Shown here piece by piece: positions 42,581 through 50,235 of a DNA stretch of 64,000 nucleotides. Positions within the stretch are counted from its first letter, which is position 1. The number at the start of each line of letters is the position of its first letter. A program made the position numbers and the translations under genes. This DNA is from Nostoc cf. commune SO-36 (GTDB lineage Bacteria > Cyanobacteriota > Cyanobacteriia > Cyanobacteriales > Nostocaceae): positions 164,653 to 228,652 of the forward strand of contig NZ_AP025734.1 in NCBI RefSeq assembly GCF_023734775.1. The letters are read 5' to 3'. Under the pieces are notes generated by a model that was not told where the DNA came from, made no database searches, and saw only the letters and a program-made list of their open reading frames with translations.

Positions 42581-43483
42581 TTGGTTGTCGAATACAAAAC
42601 CCGCCTACTGTCTCAAATGGGTATTGAATTGGGTAAACCAGCGACCATACCCTTTGGTGGACTAGACCTGTTGCGGGATTGGTTGCAACGCCGCAGCCGA
42701 TTATTTTCCCAAGAAGCGCGATCGCTAAATCTACCTCAGCCTAAAGGGGTTCTACTGGCAGGGCCACCAGGGACAGGTAAATCGATCGTGGCGAAAAACA
42801 TTGCAACCATACTCAACCTTCCACTGCTGCAATTAGACATTGCCTCAATGCTTGGTAGCCTGGTGGGAGAATCTGAGGGCAATGTCCGCCGCGCACTCAA
42901 GACTGCTGAAGCTATTGCACCCTGTATTTTGTGGATTGATGAGGTTGAGAAAGCACTTTCAGCTAATGGCGATACCTCTGGAGTCTCACAAAGGATTCTA
43001 GGAAATATCCTCACTTTCATGTCTGAATGTACGGCAGGGGTGTTTGTGGTGGCAACTTGTAATGACCCAACAGCACTACCTATTGAGTTTAAGCGGAAAG
43101 GGCGGTTTGATGAAAATTTCTTCGTTGACCTGCCCACTGAGTTGGAACGTTGCCAGATTCTCAAAATTCACTTAGAACGGTTTGGTATAGAAGTTCCGCA
43201 GGAATATTTAGAGGCGATCGCTGCTGCTACTGACAAGTTTAGTGGTGCTGAGTTGGAAACCCTAGCATCAGAAGCAGCACTACTGGCTTTCGATGAGGAA
43301 AGACCTCAGCAGGTTACACTAGCTGATTTAGAAAATTGTCAGCAAAACATCACCCCTTTAGCTGTTCAAGATGCTGCTGCTGTTGAGCGGATGCAGTCTT
43401 GGTCAAAAATTGCCCGACCAGCCTCTAGTCCTGTGCAGGTGTCTAAAAAAGGGCTTCGTACTTCTAGGTTCCGCACTAATTAG
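42581..43483 (+). CDS. Ycf46-like AAA+ ATPase, catalytic part (frameshifted gene)
   Basis: A complete AAA+ module: FGGLDLLRDWLQRRS, Walker A GPPGTGKSIVAKNIA (~62-76), Walker B ILWIDEVEKAL, sensor 1 VVATCND, arginine finger in FKRKGRFDENFFVDLP, sensor 2 region SGAELETLASEA. The linkage (GLxxLxxWLxxR) is that of Ycf46 and its relatives. ATP-driven remodelling of an unknown substrate is expected. The ORF stays open upstream of TTG 42581 to ~42536 and fuses with 41865-42560 if one base is restored (total ~530 aa). It is the last gene of the DUF1257-DUF2997 operon. Confidence 0.8.
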   Translation: MVVEYKTRLLSQMGIELGKPATIPFGGLDLLRDWLQRRSRLFSQEARSLNLPQPKGVLLAGPPGTGKSIVAKNIATILNLPLLQLDIASMLGSLVGESEGNVRRALKTAEAIAPCILWIDEVEKALSANGDTSGVSQRILGNILTFMSECTAGVFVVATCNDPTALPIEFKRKGRFDENFFVDLPTELERCQILKIHLERFGIEVPQEYLEAIAAATDKFSGAELETLASEAALLAFDEERPQQVTLADLENCQQNITPLAVQDAAAVERMQSWSKIARPASSPVQVSKKGLRTSRFRTN

Positions 43484-43591
43484 GTATTCCCAAATTAGTA
43501 ATGATTTGAAGCTTTTGTCAAATGAACATCTGTTGTTGAGTGGGATGTTCATTTGACATGGCAATAGTCTACTTTGAATCAGGTCAAAAAT

Positions 43592-44143
43592 ATGGAAGTT
43601 TACTTAATATTTGTAAATGCGGCTCAAAACAGTAACAAATTCTGGAGTGCAAAAGTTGAGCAAAGCAATCTAACTGTTGAGTGGGGTAGGGTAGGCTATA
43701 AATCTCAGCAAAAAGTTCACTCTTTCGGTAATTATCAACAAGCAGTTTCTAAATTCCACAATCTTGTGGCTGAGAAGAAAATGAAAGGCTACCGAGAAAG
43801 CCAACCTCAAATTGATAGTACTTCTGATTCTCTAGAAATCAAAAGAGCTATCCAATTACTAGAGATTTTGCGCCCTTATGTAGCACAAAGACAATTTGCC
43901 AAGAAAAATTATCTAGAGACATTAAACCAATATTTAAAAATTGTTCCTACACCTTTAGGGATGAAAATAGAGCCGTCTCTAATATACCGCAATGTGGCAG
44001 ATGTTGATCATCAACTATCACTACTGAACTCTTTGTTGGAAACTAATTCTGTTCTGGCTGCTAACACTACAGAAGAATCTGGTAATCATAGCAAAGTTAT
44101 CAGTTTAAAAAGCATTGGAAAGAACTTTTGGAGACATTTGTAG
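43592..44143 (+). CDS. WGR-domain protein, 183 aa
   Basis: The N-terminal ~75 residues form a WGR domain: EVYLIFVNAAQNSNKFW, then LTVEWGRVGYKSQQKVHSF with the name-giving W-G-R, then FHNLVAEKKMKGY. WGR domains bind DNA ends or nucleic acid in PARPs and bacterial repair/defence proteins. The remaining ~105 residues are helical without a known catalytic domain. It sits between the AAA+ operon and dnaN, suggesting a DNA-linked role. The start is ATG 43592; TTG 43574 is six codons upstream. Confidence 0.8.
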   Translation: MEVYLIFVNAAQNSNKFWSAKVEQSNLTVEWGRVGYKSQQKVHSFGNYQQAVSKFHNLVAEKKMKGYRESQPQIDSTSDSLEIKRAIQLLEILRPYVAQRQFAKKNYLETLNQYLKIVPTPLGMKIEPSLIYRNVADVDHQLSLLNSLLETNSVLAANTTEESGNHSKVISLKSIGKNFWRHL

Positions 44144-44345
44144 AACTTAATAATTTAGGAGCGGAGCCGGAGATGTTCCGCCTCTGGTTAGAATCAAGAC
44201 TTAGCTAAGAGCCGTGAAATGGGATATATCAGTAAAGTTCTGTATGTCTAATAGGGTAAAAGCATCTGATTCAAAGCTTCACAGCCTTTCTTTTCTGCTA
44301 TCGCAGTCACCCTTCTAACAATGACGCAACCAGAAATAAATCATC

Positions 44346-45800
44346 ATGACTCAAACAGCATCAAAACAAAGGGTAAAGCCTGCAAAGCAGACAAAACAAA
44401 CAAGTGTAGCTACTCCTAAAACCGAAAATGAAGTATCAGCAAATATCCCAGAAATATCTACAGGTAAAAAGAAAAAACCTATATCTCCAGATGCTGGTAC
44501 TTCAACTGAACCTATCTCAAATAAGCGTACTAATAAACGTTCTGCCAAATCAGAGTTAAACTCTCAACCAGTTATAGAATCAGGAATGGAGGTAATCTGC
44601 TCACAAACTAAATTTCACGATGCGCTCTCTTTAGTTAGTTGTGCTACCCCAGCTAAACCTACCCATCCGATTCTTGCTAATGCTCTAATCATTGCAGATA
44701 TCGAAACACAACAGATACATTTAACTGTTACTGATTTAGCATTAACAATTCAGGCAAGTTTTGAAGCCCAGGTATTGCTCAAGGGTGAAATTACTGTGCC
44801 AGTGGAAATGCTATTTGAGATAGTTAAGCATTGCCCTAATGGTAATATAAACCTCAGTGGCCAGACTCAAACTATACAGCTTAATGATGAGGATAAGCAA
44901 ACAAAAATCTGCTCTCTCAGTTTATCTGATGCTGAAGGAAAATATGAAATTAGAGGCATTAGTGCTGAAGAATTTCCACCTAGTTCTACAATTGATGGTA
45001 CTCCCATTGTGCTGCCAACAACAGTTTTCAAAGATGGTTTGAAAGGTGTAATTTATGCTGTCAGCACTGATGAAAATAAATATATTTTGACCGGAGTTCA
45101 TATCCAACTTGCACAGGATAAATTAAAGTTTATTGGTACTGATGGGCATCGAGTCGCAACCACTGAACTTTCAACTCAAGGAATTGGTAGAAAACCCCGC
45201 AAACAAGTAGAATCTGAAGACATGATCCAATTTACTATTCCCGGTCGAGTCCTCAAGGAACTAGCGCGTAACTTGGATGATTCTGTCGAATTCATTAATC
45301 TGTTGTATGATGCCCAAAGTAATCGCCTGGGTTTTGCTTGGCAAGATATTATCCTCAGATGTCAATGTCTGGAAGGAACTTACCCTGACTGCGAACAGCT
45401 ATTGGCAAGGTTTAGCTTTGACCGAGAAGTAATCCTAGAAAAAGCATTCTTAGTCAAAGCACTGGAACGGTTAGCTGTGTTAACAGATAAAAAAGAGAAA
45501 GGTATTTACTTACAGTTTGATGGAAGTTTGCAGCAGCTACGACTATCAATTGAACGGGAGTTTGGCAAAGGCGATCAAGTTATTGCTGCTCATCTACCAT
45601 CAGAAATGTCATTGAATATCCAGTTTAATCTCAAGTATTTAGTAGAAGCAGCTAAGGCAATTCCTAGTTCCGCTATCAAAATGCACTTGCAACAATCAGA
45701 TCATCCTGCCATGTTGGTTCCTTATGGAGATAGACCAAATCCAGAACTGCAAATGGAAATGCGTCAATTCTTATTGCCACTGTACACTCTAAATGCTTAA
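44346..45800 (+). CDS. dnaN: DNA polymerase III sliding clamp (beta), 484 aa
   Basis: Residues ~82-484 are a complete three-domain beta clamp: FHDALSLVSCATPAKPTHPI (domain 1, cf. L-x-x-V-x-K/P-x-x-P-IL), GTDGHRVATTELS (domain 2, the T-D-x-H-R-L/V-A motif), EFINLLYDAQSNRLGF, GTYPDCEQLL, and a C-terminal L-P-L-Y. Ring clamps hold polymerases on DNA. The first ~80 residues are a Lys/Thr/Pro-rich extension (TASKQRVKPAKQTKQTS) absent from standard DnaN (~370-390 aa), possibly a tether. With dnaX and holA nearby it forms an element-borne clamp set. It is the only gene of its unit; stop 45800. Confidence 0.9.
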   Translation: MTQTASKQRVKPAKQTKQTSVATPKTENEVSANIPEISTGKKKKPISPDAGTSTEPISNKRTNKRSAKSELNSQPVIESGMEVICSQTKFHDALSLVSCATPAKPTHPILANALIIADIETQQIHLTVTDLALTIQASFEAQVLLKGEITVPVEMLFEIVKHCPNGNINLSGQTQTIQLNDEDKQTKICSLSLSDAEGKYEIRGISAEEFPPSSTIDGTPIVLPTTVFKDGLKGVIYAVSTDENKYILTGVHIQLAQDKLKFIGTDGHRVATTELSTQGIGRKPRKQVESEDMIQFTIPGRVLKELARNLDDSVEFINLLYDAQSNRLGFAWQDIILRCQCLEGTYPDCEQLLARFSFDREVILEKAFLVKALERLAVLTDKKEKGIYLQFDGSLQQLRLSIEREFGKGDQVIAAHLPSEMSLNIQFNLKYLVEAAKAIPSSAIKMHLQQSDHPAMLVPYGDRPNPELQMEMRQFLLPLYTLNA

Positions 45801-46128
45801 TAAATGTTAACCGGAATCTTGAAGTTTTGTAGGGTGTTTTGGATACGAGTGGTGTTTATTTTAGACAGGGATTTGAGGAACTCTGGACAAAACTGGACAA
45901 CATGAACGAAAATCCTTGATTTTGACCAATAGAAACTGTGCATTTTGGCGGTAAATATCCGACTATTTGCCGCCAAAATACCAAAGTTATCCAGTTTTAT
46001 CAAGAAAAAATGAAGCAAAGCAGGGTGCAGGGAGCAAGAAGGAAAGATAGAAAAGTGTGTTTTAGAATCTAATTGTTACCCAATATGGTAAACACTTTAC
46101 AATCAGAGTATTACTCAATAGTTCCAGC
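45801..46128. other. Intergenic stretch between dnaN and xisH
   Basis: No gene supported; the minus-strand frame over 45797-46018 has poor composition. It contains the hairpin at 45942-45979 and an A/G-rich run before xisH. Confidence 0.4.
45942..45979. terminator. Hairpin ATTTTGGCGG.AAAT, possible terminator of dnaN
   Basis: Arms 45942-45956 and 45965-45979 pair at 14 of 15 positions, loop 8 bases, about 140 bp after dnaN. The flanking A and T runs would suit termination in either direction. Confidence 0.45.
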
Positions 46129-46545
46129 ATGCCAGCAAAAGACATATACCATAATGAAGTCAAGAACGCATTGATAAAAGACGGTTGGACTATCACAGAT
46201 GATCCTTACTTTATCAAATATGAGGATGCTGAACTCTACGCCGACCTAGCAGCAGAAAAACCAATCGCCGCAGAACGCCAGGGACAGAAGATTGTTGTAG
46301 AAATCAAGAGCTTTGTGGGCAAATCGCTGATGTATGATTTTCATAATGCCCTGGGACAATACATAGTCTATCGGAAACTCATTCAACTTACTGAGCCAGA
46401 ATATAAGCTTTATTTAGCTGTTGATGATGTTGTCTATGAGAACTTTTTTCAACGTAAATCTGTACAAGCAGTCATCAATGAAAATCACCTGCTGTTAATA
46501 GTTGTAAATACACAAAAGGAGGAAATTCGGCAATGGATAAGCTAG
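46129..46545 (+). CDS. xisH: XisH-family protein, 138 aa
   Basis: XisH and XisI are needed for developmental excision of the fdxN element in Nostoc/Anabaena; both occur in many cyanobacterial accessory regions. The sequence follows the family: MPAKDIYHNEVKNALIKDGW at the start (A-x-D-x-x-H-x-x-V-x-x-AL-x-x-DGW), AERQGQKIVVEIKSFVG with the E-x-K of a PD-(D/E)XK-like nuclease fold, and LGQYIVYR. It is expected to be a helper nuclease-like protein. It overlaps xisI by 13 bases. No fdxN element or XisF-type recombinase is visible here, so the pair is likely a stand-alone, perhaps toxin-antitoxin-like, module. Confidence 0.9.
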   Translation: MPAKDIYHNEVKNALIKDGWTITDDPYFIKYEDAELYADLAAEKPIAAERQGQKIVVEIKSFVGKSLMYDFHNALGQYIVYRKLIQLTEPEYKLYLAVDDVVYENFFQRKSVQAVINENHLLLIVVNTQKEEIRQWIS

Positions 46546-46886
46546 AACAATATCGCAATGCTATCAAGAAGATATTGACTGGGTATTACGAAACTACTAA
46601 TACTCAAGTTGTAAAAGATGCGGTAGTTGAAGTAAGCGCTCGCTTGGCTTTTGATGAAAAAAGAGATCAATATCTTTGGTTTCGGTTTGGCTGGGATGAC
46701 AAAAAGCAGATACAGCATATTATCATCTATCTCTGTATTAAAAACGGCAAAGTTTGGGTGGAAGAAGATGCAACTAATTTATGCGTTGTTGATGATTTAC
46801 TATCAGCCGGAATACCCCAATGCGATATTGTTTTGGGTTTCCATCATCCCAGTAAACGAGGTTTAACGGAATTCGCTACTGCTTAA
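46533..46886 (+). CDS. xisI: XisI-family protein, 117 aa
   Basis: A typical XisI: MDKLEQYRNAIKKILTGYYE, then FDEKRDQYLWFRFGWDDKKQ, YLCIKNGKVWVEEDATN, and the C-terminal VLGFHHPSKR. XisI forms a complex with XisH. The ATG lies within the end of xisH with AGGAGG some 17 bases upstream, showing coupled expression. Ends at TAA 46886. The gene looks intact. Confidence 0.9.
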   Translation: MDKLEQYRNAIKKILTGYYETTNTQVVKDAVVEVSARLAFDEKRDQYLWFRFGWDDKKQIQHIIIYLCIKNGKVWVEEDATNLCVVDDLLSAGIPQCDIVLGFHHPSKRGLTEFATA

Positions 46887-47133
46887 GGAGGCAGGCACAA
46901 TAGAGAAGAGTTAGCGTTTTATGAGCCAAGGATATAAATTATAAAATGGCTATAACTCTGTTGTAAATTCCATAACTTTCTTCACCTATTTCGACGTTTA
47001 AATAATTAGACGTACTCAACTTCTGGTATCGGTAAATCCTGCTAGGAACGGTTGAGCAAATCAGCCTAGTTTTGAGTCAAAATTACACCCCCTTAACAGG
47101 GGTAAGGGCGACAGATTAAGCTTAATAAATCCT

Positions 47134-48621
47134 ATGTCTACAGTCGCCTTACATCAAAAATATCGACCCCAGACTTTAGCAAAATTAGTTGGACAGCCCT
47201 ACATCAAAACTGCTCTGACTAATGCTGTCAAATACCTGCAAATTGCACCAGCTTATTTGTTCACAGGTTCTAGAGGTACAGGTAAAACATCAACTGCTCG
47301 GATATTTGCTAAATCCCTCAATTGCCTCAACACTAAAAAACCAACTGACCAACCTTGTGGTATTTGCCAATCCTGCCGTTCAATTGAAACCAGCAATAGC
47401 CTAGATGTCAGTGAAATTGATGCTGCTTCTAATAACGGTGTAGATGATGCCCGTGCTTTAATTGAGCGGAGTACCTTAGCACCTGTTGCAGGACGTTACC
47501 GAATTTTTATTCTTGATGAGTGCCATTGTCTAACTGGCAACGCCTTCAATGCTTTACTTAAGTGTATTGAAGAACCGCCACCTCATGTTGTTTTCATTCT
47601 CTGCACAACAGAACTGCACAAGGTGTTACCTACCATTGTCAGCCGTTGTCAGGTGTTTAATTTCCCCACTTTGTCTGTTCAGGCAATTGTGCAGCACCTC
47701 GGTATTGTAGCAGATGCAGAATCTATTTCTATTGATGATGGGGCACTAACAGCGATCGCACGCAAGAGCGATGGTGGACTCAGAGATGCACTGCAATTAC
47801 TGGGTCAGGTGAGTCTTTTAGATGAAGATATCACTGCCAATCATGTCATGGAAATCGCTGGTGGTGTGACAGAAACAGAATTAATGTCAATTTTACAGGC
47901 AATATCCACGAACAACACCTTTAACTTGCTGCAAGTAGCAAGAGTTTTAGTAGATTCTGGAAAAACGCCCAAATTGATTCTCTCTAACTTACTGCAAACA
48001 TACCGAGATTTACTAATTATCAAGTCTGCACCCAAAGAGCAATCCCTGCTAACTGGTTGTGTTAGCTATACCCAACTCAAGGCTTTAGCAAATCACTGGA
48101 ATTTCGAGACGCTGAATTTGTCTCTAGCAGAGTTACAAAAAGCAGAAAACTATCTGCGGTACACAGTAAATGCTGCTGTGTGGCTAGAAGTTTGCTTACT
48201 GAACCTGATGCCTAGTTTATTGCCTGTCAGTGCAACCAAGACGCTAACTGCTAAACCTGTGCATGACGGCAAGTTGCTACCAACAGTTGGAGTATACACC
48301 ACAAACAAGGTGACAGCTAAACCTGTAGATGACAAATTGTTACAAACAGTTACAGATCAGACTACTAACCTGGCTCAAATTTGGCTTTCTGTAATGGATA
48401 CAGCTAAACCCAGCAATCAAAAGCTGTTGGCTCATGCAAATCTCGTTAAATTGCAAGGTGACAAAGCAATTTTAGAGGTTACACCAGCTTACCTCAAGAA
48501 GTTTGAGAGTAGTAAAGAAGCGATCGCTAAAATGCTGCAACGAGCTACCCAAAGTCAAAAACCAATGACTGTGTTAATTAAAACTGCTAACAAGAGCAGT
48601 AACGGGAGGGTAAAAGCATGA
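47134..48621 (+). CDS. dnaX: DNA polymerase III gamma/tau subunit, 495 aa
   Basis: The clamp-loader ATPase. Walker A FTGSRGTGKTSTARIFAKSL (~44-63), a four-Cys zinc module (C in LNCLN, then CGICQSC), Walker B/DExx FILDECHC, and the SRC motif TIVSRCQVF with sensor/arginine finger. The C-terminal ~110 residues form a Pro/Lys linker with a short internal repeat (TAKPVHDGKLL / TAKPVDDKLL) and a tau/gamma-like end domain. It should load the DnaN ring with HolA, which follows with an ATGA overlap (48618-48621). No internal A_AAA_AAG site was seen, so only one product is expected. Confidence 0.92.
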   Translation: MSTVALHQKYRPQTLAKLVGQPYIKTALTNAVKYLQIAPAYLFTGSRGTGKTSTARIFAKSLNCLNTKKPTDQPCGICQSCRSIETSNSLDVSEIDAASNNGVDDARALIERSTLAPVAGRYRIFILDECHCLTGNAFNALLKCIEEPPPHVVFILCTTELHKVLPTIVSRCQVFNFPTLSVQAIVQHLGIVADAESISIDDGALTAIARKSDGGLRDALQLLGQVSLLDEDITANHVMEIAGGVTETELMSILQAISTNNTFNLLQVARVLVDSGKTPKLILSNLLQTYRDLLIIKSAPKEQSLLTGCVSYTQLKALANHWNFETLNLSLAELQKAENYLRYTVNAAVWLEVCLLNLMPSLLPVSATKTLTAKPVHDGKLLPTVGVYTTNKVTAKPVDDKLLQTVTDQTTNLAQIWLSVMDTAKPSNQKLLAHANLVKLQGDKAILEVTPAYLKKFESSKEAIAKMLQRATQSQKPMTVLIKTANKSSNGRVKA

Positions 48622-49592
48622 TTGTCTTGCTGACAGGTGATGACCAATACGCCATCCAGGAACAACTAAACCAATACAAAGCAGAGATTGATGCCCAATG
48701 GCTCACACTTTGCTATCATCGATTTCCTGCTGATCACCTTGACCGAGCCATCAGCGTAGCTCGTACTCGTTCCCTAACTGGTGGCAAAAAACTGGTGATT
48801 GTGGAAAATTGCCACCTCAAGCATTGGGGTGATACTGAGTTGGAAACCTTGCAGCAGCTTGTTCAAGTGCCTGAATTCACAATTTTGGTGTTTGTCGCCA
48901 CCAATGTAGATAAGCGCCTGAAGATTTACAAACATATTGTCAAGTATGCCAAGTTGTTTGAGTTGACATTGATACCACCTTGGCGTACTGATTTGATTGA
49001 AAAGGCGATCGCTACTCAAGCTAAAAAAATCAAGGTGGTGCTGTCAAAGGATGCAGTGGAATATCTAGCAGAAGCAATTGGTAACGACATGACCCGTGCA
49101 GCCTCTGAGTTACGCAAACTGTATATTTATGGTAGTGGCAGAAAACTAGAGTTTGCAGAAGTAAAAGAGTTAGTGCCATGTCAAACTCAGAATAGCCTAC
49201 AACTGGCATCTGCTATTCGTCAAGGAGAAAGCAATCAAGTTTTGCACCTGCTGGATGATTTACTGTCACGTTCGGAACCATTAATGGTGATTGTTGCTAC
49301 TCTCCTAACGCAGTTTAGAACTTGGCTGTGGGTTAAGTCTGCGATGTCTGCGACGGGCTACGCCTACGTTTCTGGGATTAAAAAAGATAGTGAATTAGCT
49401 CAACTGTGCAATATCAGTAATCCTAATCGCATTTACTATTTGCGTATTGAGGTAGCAAATACAAGCATCAACGCTTTAGCTAAGGCAGTGACTATGGTGC
49501 TGGATTTAGAGATGTCTATCAAGACAGGTGTTGAAGGTAAGGATTTACTGCCAATAATTCTTAGCATGAGCAGGTTATTTAAGTTAACTTAA
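48618..49592 (+). CDS. holA: DNA polymerase III delta subunit, 324 aa
   Basis: Delta opens the clamp ring. The N-terminus (MIVLLTGDDQYAIQEQLNQY) matches HolA (L-x-G-x-[DE]-x-[YF]-x-I-x-[EQ]), followed by RTRSLTGGKKLVIVEN, FTILVFVATNVDKR, and the C-terminal collar helices (LHLLDDLLSRSEPLMVIVAT). It is translationally coupled to dnaX. A small dispersed repeat (49341-49374) is inserted in frame as AMSATGYAYVSG in the collar domain, lengthening a loop. Delta prime is not seen in the window and might come from the chromosome. Confidence 0.88.
   Translation: MIVLLTGDDQYAIQEQLNQYKAEIDAQWLTLCYHRFPADHLDRAISVARTRSLTGGKKLVIVENCHLKHWGDTELETLQQLVQVPEFTILVFVATNVDKRLKIYKHIVKYAKLFELTLIPPWRTDLIEKAIATQAKKIKVVLSKDAVEYLAEAIGNDMTRAASELRKLYIYGSGRKLEFAEVKELVPCQTQNSLQLASAIRQGESNQVLHLLDDLLSRSEPLMVIVATLLTQFRTWLWVKSAMSATGYAYVSGIKKDSELAQLCNISNPNRIYYLRIEVANTSINALAKAVTMVLDLEMSIKTGVEGKDLLPIILSMSRLFKLT
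49341..49374. repeat. Small dispersed repeat inside holA
   Basis: GCGATGTCTGCGACGGGCTA then CGCCTACGTTTC matches the repeat at 36207-36243. It is in frame and adds roughly 11 residues. Confidence 0.6.
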
Positions 49593-49742
49593 TCAGCATA
49601 AAATTGACTGATAACTTTGGATTTTGGATTGTATATTTGATTCCAGTTTAAAATACAAAATCAGTTGTTTAAGTAAGCTGGAGTCAATATTTATAGTTGG
49701 TAAAAGGCGGCAAAATCATCAAGGTCAGATGAGAGGTACAAT

Positions 49743-50150
49743 TTATGGGGCGGTGTATTCGCAAAAAATCTTTAAACCCACTTTAATCAAATATAAAACG
49801 ATAACGGTGGCGATCGCAGGATCGAGGGGTAAACCTGATAGAGTAGTCACAGAAACTATTAACCCTGTGAGTAAAGGCGCGCTGGCTGGGTTTTTGGTAT
49901 ATTCTTGAAATTGGGAGCGAAAGCCATCATCACCGCAGAGTTCTTCTCGCAGAATCTTCAGCGTAGATTCCCAGAGAGATTTATTGCCATAGACTTCTAT
50001 ACCCGTTTTCTCTTGCCACAGTTCATCAAAACTGGTGTCAAGTCTGCCATTATATTTTTCTAGGGTAGCGAATGCCGCTTGTGCTGGGGTGTAGTCTTTG
50101 AGAATTTGCTGAATTTCTTGGATTTCGGCAGGGGTTAACTGGGTAGTCAT
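49743..50150 (-). CDS. Small protein with death-like N-terminus and C-terminal membrane helices, 135 aa
   Basis: Residues ~1-60 are helical (TPAEIQEIQQILKDYTPAQA; DTSFDELWQEKTG), like effector-associated domains that accompany NB-ARC/CHAT proteins in cyanobacteria. The C-terminal ~45 residues hold two hydrophobic segments (LLTGLIVSVTTLSG; IATVIVLYLIKVGLKIF), so the protein may insert in membranes. It is 85 bp downstream of the CHAT-NB-ARC-TPR gene on the same strand and probably belongs to that system as adaptor or pore-forming effector. Both roles are inference. Start ATG 50150. Confidence 0.55.
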   Translation of the reverse strand: MTTQLTPAEIQEIQQILKDYTPAQAAFATLEKYNGRLDTSFDELWQEKTGIEVYGNKSLWESTLKILREELCGDDGFRSQFQEYTKNPASAPLLTGLIVSVTTLSGLPLDPAIATVIVLYLIKVGLKIFCEYTAP

Positions 50151-50235
50151 GCTATATACTGATTATATGATAGTTAGGATAGTCAGGATTGGGGATGAGT
50201 CCCTGATTTCGACAATCCACATCCTATCACTCTGT

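Noticed and set aside
43371..43556. Plus-strand frame over the end of the AAA+ gene
   Set aside because: It overlaps the AAA+ coding frame and has no recognisable features.
45797..46018. Minus-strand 73-codon frame between dnaN and xisH
   Set aside because: It runs through the hairpin at 45942-45979, has unlikely composition and no start signals.
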